Below are positions 55,225-64,000 of a stretch of 64,000 nucleotides of DNA, piece by piece. The stretch covers positions 620,001-684,000 of the forward strand of contig JAZKJV010010745.1 of assembly GCA_037367405.1 (NCBI GenBank). The letters run 5' to 3'. The position numbers and the translations under genes were made by a program. The DNA is from Ottelia alismoides. Lineage: Eukaryota > Streptophyta > Magnoliopsida > Alismatales > Hydrocharitaceae. Under the pieces are notes generated by a model, which was given only the letters and a program-made list of their open reading frames with translations, made no database searches and was not told the origin of the DNA. Position 1 is the first letter of the stretch, and every line of letters begins with the position of its first letter.

Positions 55225-57139
55225 GTCTCTCAATGATGCAGGTGTGGCTTGCATGAGTCCATGATTGACCTTGATATGCCATAATGGACAGGCCATGTGT
55301 GAGGTTGGGGGTCACAATCAGGTATTAGTGATGATTATTTTAACTTAGGTCGCAAGATTTCCTGATAGAGTATATGAACCAGCTGTATATCTTCCAGAGC
55401 ACTCTTGACTCCCGGACAGCCAATCACGCTGCATTTAAGGGATCTTTTTTTGCCCTGAACATGATTTTTTCTCCCAAGGATGTAACTGAATTTAAAGGAG
55501 CCCATAGGGAAAAGAGAATTGTATCAGAAAAAAATGTTTTACGACAATGTCTCCTCTAGGTTGCTTAGAACACTTTAGTTTAGGAGTGATTCTAATACGA
55601 ATGTTGACTCCTCATGCTATGAAAAGATTAATGTCTTCTATGCGATCAGTTACCTATCCAATAGGTTTTCCAGTGGCCTCTGGTATCCATTTTTTTCCTT
55701 CTAGACCACCAGGAAGGACCTTGTGTTACAAGATTCATCACATTTTGTGTCTCACTTGCTTTGAGGTGAATACTAATTGTATATGATAAGCCAAAGTGAT
55801 TGCTTTGCTTCAGTCCAGTCCTGGCGATTGAGTTGGCAATGGATCAGTATATTTTATGTTCCTGACACTGTAAACGTCATTGCCAAAGGCCCTTGTGAGC
55901 ATGCATGGATGGAATTTCATTGTTAGTGCTTGGTACTTGATTCTTCGCATACCATCAATATGCATATTTACAGTCAAGAATGCTTCATAAGTTGAGCGGT
56001 CAAGAATAGGTAATACCAGAGCTTCTATTCTTTTTAGTGCATGCATTCAATTAGGTATGACCATCACTGATCCCCTTCCATTTGCTGCCAAATGTCTCAA
56101 TAATAGTAACCATCACTCCCTGAATGACGAGGCCTTTTAAAACTAAATGCCCTCCTGCTATAGGTGGGTAATTCTCTCGAGTTGACTTAAAGACCCTGAA
56201 CGAGGACCTCCTTTTTCTGACCTCTCATGCAAGGTAGTCAATGATCAATAACATCCAAGAGGTCATTTTTGCGACACAGATGGTGATTAATATGGTAAAA
56301 CTCCTGTTTTGGAGCATGATCTCGATGGGACTTGTTTGCCAAAATTTGCGATCACCTGATCGATCCAAGTGGCGTCATGCAATTGCAACTGATATGCTAC
56401 ACGTTTTTTGATTTGCACTTGAAGAAGGTCCACAATTCAGTCTTTGACTATAATCGATGGTACCTCATCCAACTTTTGGTATACCAATACACATGAGCAG
56501 TCATTGCAAAAGCAATATTATTTATCTAATTGCATGTAAGAAAGGTATTCTCTGGAATATGTATTAGGTAGACTATGAAGTTGCAAAGAAACATGAGATA
56601 CGTCTGGTCCTTATTTTTAAAATCCTCATTTCCTACAGATCATGTAAATGAGTAGGATACTGTTGTGGTGTATTTGGTTGCCATAGGACGCTCATGCTGA
56701 GCTAAACTACACAATCATGTAGTTGAGCAATGACTCCTTAATTATTCTTTTTATTATCTCCCCTCCTTTTCTGATTTTGTTATGATGGGCAGTAACCCAA
56801 TTTTACTCCTACCATGAAATGCTACCATGTTGTTTACCCGTCGTTGCTGGCTCAGCTGGACGGTTGATCTGCTGGCCTCTTTTGCCTCTCTTTGGAAGAA
56901 AGAGCCAAAGTTCTCATCGTTTCTATCAGATTGAAAAAGTAGAGAGTGACGTATCTTGCTGCGCTGACCACCTTATGATATCTTGTCGTAGGCATGCTTG
57001 GTTGCAGGAGGTGCGGAAAGGACATGATTATCTTTCTTCTTATCCCTTCATCAGTGATGTCGTTTCATGATTCATTCTCTCTGATTGTCGTAGTGGTAAG
57101 TGAAGGCCTGCTCAAATCATCACTTGTCCTGGCTCCATG
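55225..57139. other. Unassigned DNA
   Basis: Several frames of 60-80 codons on both strands (for example 55374-55559 plus, 55810-56046 minus, 56819-57070 plus) without a recognised domain. The last may be an upstream part of the L1 remnant at 57140, which cannot be shown by eye. Confidence 0.35.
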
Positions 57140-57570
57140 GTAGATACCCCGACTCCATTATGCAGACGACATGGTTTGCTTCATCCAAGGATCGGTGCAG
57201 GAAACTCATTGGGGTGAAGGTATTGGTGGCAATATCTTTGGAGATGTCAGGTGTGATGAGTTATTGAATTTCTTTTGGCTTTCGAAGGCGGCAACATGTG
57301 GGGTGGCATTGGTGACCGAGTAGGTGCAGTGGCTGATGATGTATCTTGGCATGTTTCTGGTGAGGTCATTGTATGTTGGAATTTACCAGGGTCTGGTGGT
57401 GGAAAGGTTAGAAAGGAGGATGAGTCGCTAGAGGTCGAGTCTGCTGTCTAGGATTGGCCTCTTGGTCATGTTGGCGTCGGCTCTTTCAGCCATACTTGTA
57501 TTCTACATGTCGATTCTTAGAATGCAGATGAAGATGGTGAAGTATCTATTTAGCATCATCTGGGGGGCTG
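57140..57570 (+). pseudogene. L1-type LINE reverse transcriptase remnant
   Basis: Near 57155-57180 the plus strand encodes LHYADDMVCFIQGS, the YADD catalytic box of a non-LTR reverse transcriptase. Near 57375-57530 another frame gives a stretch with GLVVERLERRMSRW and FYMSILRMQ, the region usually found about 80 residues further on in plant L1 ORF2. The intervening sequence is frame-shifted and the rest of the element was not found. A dead fragment. Confidence 0.6.
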
Positions 57571-60500
57571 TTTAGCCTCATCTGAGGGGTGGTTTCCATT
57601 TATTGCATGGTATAGCCCCTTTTTATGTAAGAACAAGTGCCTGAGAATAATTTGGTTCTCTCTTTATATTTTGAATTTTGTGCTTTATATACAGATTTAA
57701 ATGATCCAACACATCATTGATTTACAATTTTTTAAACCTTTTGAATCGTCAACGGGTTTCGAGGATTTAAACTTGATTGTGGATTTTAACATCCTGACTG
57801 GCTCTGGCGAGCTTGCTCCATTCTACCACAGTTCACGCTTTTCCCAGCTCGGAGTTAGCTCCGAGAAACTGTACCTTCCTCGCCACAGCTTTGATGAACT
57901 ACATAAACTTCCATATTGACTTATATGAGCCCCATCTCCACCTTTGCACTATTTTTGACGAGCTTTCTTCGTCTTCTCGTGCATAAGATCCCCCTGCTAT
58001 AAGTGGAGATACATGGGATGCTGTAGCTTCTAAGTTCGGCAGGAATGAACTAGTCAAGCGGAGTTTTCAAACTTTCTACCTCGCACGTCAGACCTGAGGC
58101 CACTCCTAACTTATGTTCCGAATTCCAGCTTATAAGAATTTTGTCAATGTTAGCGGTACTTTGCATAGAGTGTGTACTGCACCTCTTAGGGTTTTAGGAT
58201 ATCATATGAGTTCAAACCATGCAAGGGTCATAATTTAGATCACAATCTCAAAACCGATATCATTTTTTTAAGTTCACTTACCCCTCCTTGAACTTTTAAT
58301 ATTGTAGGTAGTTTTTCACTTTAGCCGCCAACTTGGCTTGTTTAAGCTTTGGCTAATTGATATGACATGCTAATTAGATTTCTTCAGTTAGTTCCCATGG
58401 TTCCAATTGATGTTATAACATGATTTTTTCCACATTTATATTTGCTTGTAATGACTTAATTGCTTGACTCAGGTCTCTTGCTCATATCTTGCAGCTGTTG
58501 TCTAAGTTCACTTTCAGATTACTTGTAATTAAGTTGCTGTATTTGTTAGGTTAGAATCCAAATAGCATCTCAGATGTTTATAGTTATAACAATCTTGAAG
58601 GAAGTTCCTCTTCGAACTAGGTCCTAGCCTACCTCGTGTCGTTGAAATTCTCAACTCCAGCTATCTCATAACCCAAGGTACCTTGATTCATCTTGATGAA
58701 TTTCTCTTATTTCGATCATCTTTGGCGACTGCCTGCTTCTCAGACCATTGCCATGCCTTCTATCGGGCCGGTTACTCATGATTACCTTGAATGCCTCTGT
58801 GGCAAATTCCTAATATGGAATGTGATTTAGGCATTAAGTTTTTACTTGCGAACTCTCGAGTGTTGTTCATTATTGTGTTTCTTGATAGTAGTGGCAATGG
58901 CAATGGCTCGGGTTGGGGCTCCATGGTGTCCTTCCATAGGATTCACCATGCCCTTGATCTGTACCGCTTGATCTTAACCGGTGATGCGAAGTATTCAAAC
59001 TTGACTTCTTGGGTTACTCGACCCCTCCTTACTAACTGCATATCGAGTTCATGTTTGGGTGTTTCTAGAGTTGTTGTCGTTCCTCATCATCACATGCTGT
59101 CGTTGCGCTACTCTGAGGTTCAGAGGCAGATACAAATCACTTGTATAGTGAGCGAAGATTACGTTCTTAATATACATGTACTATAGTATTGGCTACAAGA
59201 GGGAAGTTAGATACATAGTTCATGGGTGGAATAAAAATCGCGTAATTCCTATTGCTCGCCAACTTCTTCCTTATGATAGATTGTTATTTGATTGACATAT
59301 TGGTTAGTCGATCGACCGAGTGACGACAAAATAGTGGCTACAAAACCAGTGAGGTTTTGGGTCCTTGAACGAAAATTAGGGTATGCTTAGTCTAGTGATG
59401 AAAGTCATTGTCTTTTCGCAACATAAACAGTTATGTAACACGTCGTTCCTTCTTCATTTTCATTCAAATATCCATAATTATCATTTATTTGCATCGATGC
59501 CCTGGAACAACTACCTTACAATTTTCCTATGGGTCCAACATATAGTTGCTTTGCTCATCCGCTCTTAATGGTTATCTAATTACCTAAATAGCTACACCAC
59601 ATATACATATAAATACCCCTTTTGTTTCCTTGTGATTTTGATCATAAGTTTATTTTCCTCAACTGGAACAAAAGATGCGAATTCAATCCATTCAATGGTC
59701 ATGATTAAATCACAATCTCAAGAGAAAACCAATATCAATTTCTTTTTAGTTACCAAGTTACACAAACTTGTTATTTAAGCATATAATTTGATGTAAACCC
59801 TACAGCTATAGCCCTATAGCTATAAAATTATTATGACATGGTTGTATGCTTCAAGTAACTCGATTATGATACGCAGTTGTTATCTACGGATATTCATTTT
59901 AACCCTGGATAGTTATTATTAATGATATGCAATTATTATCTGATCTACGGATAATCATTTTAATATTTCAAATAATAATTATATAGGATTATAATGATTA
60001 GATAATGAGTTGCACATAATGTAATTTGAAATGATAAGATATAATCATTTACTTAGAGGGGTTTATACGTTCTATGCACAGCTCAAATTTGGTTTCGATA
60101 AGATATAATAATAAGATTAATTATATTTTAAACAATAATGTCGAGCCATATGCTATTGCACACCTGTGCGGGCAAATAATCATGCTATATGAAGAGCTTA
60201 TCAAATCATAAGATTTATTTTAGTACAGGTGAATAATCAGGGGATATTTCGTTGAAACTCAAAAGCAATTAATTGCACACCTCGATTTCAATACTAAGGC
60301 CCTGTTTGGTTGGAGAATAGGCCCTGGAATAAGCGGTCAATTCTCCTCCCGACACAGTTCCCAGTGGTACGACTATTCCCCATTATTACATCTTATTTCA
60401 CCTTTATTCCTATCTTTATTCCACCTTACTTAAATGCAAACTTCTAAAAACTATTCATAATTCAGTTTCATTCTAACCTATAGTTTATAACTCCTTTATC

Positions 60501-60733
60501 TCATCTCCTTCCACGTGTGTCAGTGATCAATTATCGCCTACCCCTTCCTATCATACGAGCACTGCCTCTCTATTCCTATATTGTGCATGAGATTATACAC
60601 TTCTAACAACGAACGAAGAAGACATTGCCACAGTCATACTATGAGAAGCAGTAAACTAACAACACTTGTCATGAATTAGAGTTTAAATAGTTTTAAAATA
60701 GTTAATTTTGTACATTACGTAAATGTATTTATA
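57571..60733. other. Unassigned AT-rich intergenic DNA
   Basis: No coding region recognised; the longest frame (58791-59186, 131 codons) has no domain known to me. Near 60299 the string GGCCCTGTTTGGTTGGAGAA resembles the terminal sequence of many plant MITEs, but no matching opposite end was found. Confidence 0.4.
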
Positions 60734-60925
60734 TGAATTTTACAAAATACGTTATTATGCCATTTTGAGTTTTTCTTTTAACATTTATACCCCTAAATTT
60801 TTAGCAATTTCACTTGTGCTCCTATATTCTTAAAAAATCCACAATATCATCCTTATGTTGGTATAATATAGGAGCACAAGTGTACTAATAAAAGTATGCT
60901 ATTATGTGTTTTGTAAAAATTAAGG
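60734..60925. repeat. Imperfect foldback sequence
   Basis: CACTTGTGCTCCTATATT (60811-60828) is complementary to AATATAGGAGCACAAGTG (60865-60882), and weaker complementarity extends outwards (ATTTTACAAAATACGTTATTATG against TATTATGTGTTTTGTAAAAAT). MITE-like relic; the outer ends cannot be defined. Confidence 0.65.
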
Positions 60926-61510
60926 GGCACACACGCAGTCGTAGAAAAATAGAGGTACAAGTGTTATTAGAAAAACTAGAAAGGATACCAGTGTAGAATC
61001 CTTTTAACGATATTATATAACATTTTTCATATTTATTTGCATGATTTATCGATCTAACTTGGTTCGACCTGGTTGAATCATATGAACCAAACCAACAATA
61101 CAACGGTTTGATCTTTTTCGATTTCTATAAACTGCTGACGTGTATCACCGGTTCGACCGACCGATCCTATTGATTCCACCATAAAAAATAAAAAATTGAT
61201 ACATGCTCCATTTGATATCCGGTTTGATTTTTAAAACATTGATTTTACACATCACCCTCTATCTTGGTGTAACTTTTATTGCTATATGAAATGAATTAAG
61301 ATTGTGATCTGTGCATGTTTTTATAGTAGTAGGTTTTATTCCAAGATATTATCACCTGTGACTTCCTCCATCCTCTATATATATAATGGGCAACTTTACA
61401 TAATTAAGAAGGGTTTTGACTGATATAATGCATGACACTTATGCCATTATTAATTAATGCCACATTTAGAACGGTGTAAGCGTCAGCCTTCTCAAGTGGG
61501 AGATGGAGGG
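60926..61510. other. Unassigned DNA
   Basis: No feature recognised. A minus frame at 60885-61103 overlaps the foldback and has no domain. Confidence 0.4.
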
Positions 61511-61920
61511 AACGGATCCTCTGCTGTAGGGAGGATTGCAGCAGAGGTGCTATAATCCTCTCTAGGCAATTTTTATGATTTTGATTTCAAAATTTAACTT
61601 TATAGATTGAATTTTAGTTTAATTATTTACCTATCCTCCAAATTTCGTTCAAATACGAGCTTTTTTGCTATTTTATCTTAATGGTCAAACATTCGGATCT
61701 TTTTTAAATCGAATTTAAGTTGCTTAGATTATGACCAAATATTTGGACATTAAGATAAAATAGCAAATTAACTCGGATTTGGACGAAATTTGAAGGATAG
61801 GTAGATAATTAATCTAAAATACAATCTATAAGGTTTAGATTTTGAAATCAAAATCATAGAAATTGCCTAGAGAGGATTACAACACCTCTGCTGCAATCCT
61901 CTTTACAGCAGAGGATCGTT
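61511..61920. mobile_element. Palindromic MITE, copy 1 of a twin pair
   Basis: A 410-bp near-palindrome. The left arm from AACGGATCCTCTGCTGTA matches the complement of the right arm ending TACAGCAGAGGATCGTT; the match continues through TGCAGCAGAGGTG, TCCTCTCTAGGCAATT and TGATTTTGATTT(C)AAAAT, and on through GCTATTTTATCTTAATG near the centre. A transcript would fold into one long hairpin. No coding potential; no clear target duplication. Confidence 0.85.
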
Positions 61921-61923
61921 CCT

Positions 61924-62337
61924 GGGGAAGAGATCCTCTGTTGTAGAGGGGATTGCAGCAGAGGTGCTGTAATCCCCTTTAATTTTTTTGTGATTTAATC
62001 TTTCAAAATCTAACCTTATAGATTGAATCTTAGATTAATGTTCTATATATCCTCCTAATTTCACTTAATTCCGAGATTATTTGCTATTTTATCTTAATGG
62101 TCAAACATTCAGGCAAAATCTAAACAACTAACTCCATTTAAAAAGATCCGAATCTTCAACTATTAAAATAAAATAGCAAAATAATCTCAGAAATTAAGCG
62201 AAATTTGAAGGATATGTAGATCCTTAATTCAAGTTTCAATCTATAAAGTTGGATTTTTAAATCTAAATCATAAAAAATTAAAGGGAATTACAGCACCTCT
62301 GCTGTAATCCCCTCAACTGCGGAGGATCCTCTTCCCC
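61924..62337. mobile_element. Palindromic MITE, copy 2 of a twin pair
   Basis: A 414-bp near-palindrome from GGGGAAGAGATCCTC to GAGGATCCTCTTCCCC, same family as 61511-61920 and only three bases from it. Arms share GGGGATT(G/A)CAGCAGAGGTGCTGTAAT and then AAATTTGAAGGAT-type inner sequence. The two copies are clearly diverged from each other. Confidence 0.85.
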
Positions 62338-63197
62338 GTTCCCGATGGGGGTCGATCACATCGCCGTCAAGGTCCCTCACTCGCTTATTGTCAACGACAC
62401 ATTCCTCCCCGAATACGGAGGCGATGAAGCACCGACGGAGGCTATATCGTAGTGGTCGACGCTGAGGAAGGTGTAGTGCACCACCCTTCACGAACGATCA
62501 CTTCGATGTAAGGGAAGAGGTCGTTGAGCGCGTCATGGAGGCCGATGACCTTGAGGAGCTTCTCGATATTACGGTTGAGGTGGCCTGCGATGATGGCGTC
62601 AGGGAAGCTGAGGAGCTATACTGGGCACCCATTATAAGCTTTGAGCGAAAGTCGAACGCCTCCTCCTCGATCTTACAGTAATCGATGCAACTGGTGTCCG
62701 GACAGACCTTATACTGTAGGCTTTTATAGTAGATTTAGATGGCGGAGATCTTCTTCCGGCCGACGTGCAGGAACCAATTGAGAGATTATTCAAACATGGG
62801 AATCAAGGTCCAAGAGGCATGTCCTGGAGCACCTCGGGTACGTACGCCCGAAGGATTCCAATGACGGTGCATCTTCCCAATGGTCGAGAGGTCTTCGGTA
62901 GGGCCGATGCCTGCAGACATGGCGGACGTGGTGGTTGGGACTGCAGCGCAGAGAAGAGGAGCTTCAGAGACTACGGGCGGAGGAGGACGGAGAGTCACGT
63001 GGCACGTACGAGCTCCTATTGGGAGCAGAGCTTCGGACAACACGTGGTGGCTAACAAGAAGAAGGATTTCATTTTTTCGGAATAAAAAAAAAGATGACGT
63101 CAGCAGAATGGAAAAGGGCATTTTAGGAATCTTATGGACAAAAAGTAATGGGAAGTGGCAAGTCCCTGCTTAATAGATACAATTATAGTGAGGAAAT
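62338..63197 (-). pseudogene. GC-rich host gene fragment with an Exo70-like segment (62496-62618)
   Basis: Between foldback elements lies GC-rich DNA unlike its neighbours. On the minus strand 62615-62496 one frame contains LLSFPDAI followed by IEKLLKVIGLHDALNDLFP. This resembles the part of plant Exo70 (exocyst tethering subunit, secretion at the plasma membrane) where a LLNF-AI segment precedes an EKLF-LHDAL-DL segment. A stop sits just before it, and neighbouring stretches on both strands are open but frame-shifted and not recognised. Probably a broken, captured or relic gene piece. The assignment rests on about 40 residues. Confidence 0.45.
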
Positions 63198-63562
63198 GGA
63201 TCCTACTCTATGGAGTAGGTAACTTAACTACTCTACTTTTTTTTATTTTTTTATTTTTTTTTGAAAATGCTTACATGGATTTTTCATAATTATATCCATC
63301 TAATATGTCATTCAAATTTCGTCAGAAACAGAGACTCCTACAACCTCCATCCAGAACATGAAAAATATAACAAATCTGTAACCGTTAAAAACGGTTGTCT
63401 GGATGGAGGCCGTAGGAGTCTCTGTTTCTGATGAAATTTGAATGACATATTAGAGGGATATAGTTATGAAAATCCATGGAAGCATTTTTCAAAAAAATAA
63501 AAAAATTTGAAAAAGAAGAAAATATAGCAGGTAAGTTACCCTACTCCATGGAGTAGGATCCC
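63198..63562. mobile_element. Palindromic MITE with GGATCCTACTC ends
   Basis: A 365-bp foldback: GGATCCTACTCTATGGAGTAGG (63198-63219) against CCTACTCCATGGAGTAGGATCC at the right end, then TAACTTA, GAAAATGCTT, ATATCC, ATGTCATTCAAATTTCATC and CAGAGACTCCTAC with their complements. The outer 22 bases are themselves nearly palindromic. Confidence 0.85.
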
Positions 63563-63639
63563 TTTTCTCTTATGAGGCAAATGTAGTAGTTATAATTAAG
63601 TTATATAGTTAGGGCAAAATGGGGTTGTCCTCCAAGGAA

Positions 63640-63870
63640 GCTAACTTAGTTCTTTCATCTTATTTTTTATATTTTTTTTTGAAAATACTTTCATAGAATT
63701 TTATTATTATATCCATATATTATGTCATTCAAATTTCGTGTGAAACAGAGACTCCTACGACCTCTATCTAGATAAGGTCGATTTCAACAATTTTGTGACT
63801 GCTAAATATGTCTGTCTAGATGGAGGCCATAGGAGTTTCCGTTTCTCATAAAACTCAAATGACATAATAT
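63640..63870. mobile_element. Second, partial copy of the 63198 MITE family
   Basis: Shares TATTTTTTTTTGAAAATAC, ATGTCATTCAAATTTCGT, AAACAGAGACTCCTAC and the inverse arm TAGGAGTTTCCGTTTCTCA with 63198-63562, but the outer arms differ or are missing. The right arm stops near ATGACATAATATAG. Confidence 0.75.
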
Positions 63871-64000
63871 AGAGATTAGGGATGCACATGGATTGGATTG
63901 GATCAGATTTTAGCCCTAATCCGTGTCTAATCCAACCTTAACGGATTTTCATTTTTCTCAATCAAATCCAATCCATCATATATTTGAATCTAAACCAATC
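63871..64000. other. Right window edge, simple ATTGGAT-type sequence
   Basis: TTGGATTGGATTGGATC and its complement-like AATCCAATCC recur to the end of the window; it may be the start of another repeat element cut by the edge. Confidence 0.4.

Noticed and set aside
58791..59186. 131-codon plus frame
   Set aside because: No recognisable domain, no start context or splice evidence; length is compatible with chance in this region.
60299..60345. MITE terminus beginning GGCCCTGTTTGGTTGG
   Set aside because: Typical of plant MITE ends, but no complementary end or target duplication was found nearby.

Overview
The window is a repeat-dense stretch of nuclear DNA from a flowering plant. The grounds are Ty1/copia elements primed by initiator tRNA-Met, large coding-less LTR elements primed by tRNA-Asp, RTE- and L1-type LINEs, foldback MITEs, and one intron-containing gene whose first exon is extremely GC- and proline-rich while its second is not. 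That 5'-to-3' GC gradient leans towards a monocot, but the species cannot be named from sequence alone. No bacterial, organellar, CRISPR or operon structure was seen.

Layout. (i) 1-7461: a coding-less LTR element on the minus strand ('element 1'). Its left LTR is cut by the window edge, the internal region is only 2.4 kb, and the right LTR is 2984 bp. It sits in a decayed Ty3/gypsy protease remnant (7462-8147). (ii) 9046-16770: decayed relatives of these elements, one plus-strand LTR (9046 to about 12890) and one minus-strand LTR (14332-16770, resuming at 31119-31966). (iii) 16771-31113: an intact 14.3-kb non-autonomous element ('element 2') with 3.9-kb LTRs about 1% different, a perfect AGGAT target duplication, a tRNA-Asp primer site, a polypurine tract and no gag-pol. 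It split the decayed LTR in two. (iv) 32955-33735: the only credible host gene, a two-exon phospholipase A2-like protein. (v) 34.4-38.9 kb: a 5'-truncated RTE LINE with a 19-bp target duplication, a tRNA-like SINE sharing the RTE 3' end, a 150-bp tandem duplication and an L1 remnant. (vi) 38.9-55.2 kb: three copia elements. A (plus) is truncated and carries two secondary insertions; C (minus) is old but bounded by both LTRs; B (minus) is young, with GTTAG target duplications and a nearly open polyprotein. (vii) 55.2-64 kb: mostly unrecognised DNA with an L1 reverse transcriptase remnant, several foldback MITEs and a short Exo70-like gene fragment.

How the parts relate. Elements 1 and 2 encode nothing recognisable and must rely on enzymes from an autonomous tRNA-Asp-primed gypsy relative. 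Both keep primer site, polypurine tract, LTR promoter and, unexpectedly, several internal copies of a stem-loop followed by a polypurine-tract-like AGTATAGGGGGG. These arrays occur in both elements, always on the element's sense strand, and are the most interesting unexplained structure here. A second candidate is a diverged tandem array inside element 2 in which a small hairpin stem changes on both sides together. The copia and LINE/SINE elements are conventional; their nesting order gives the history of the locus.
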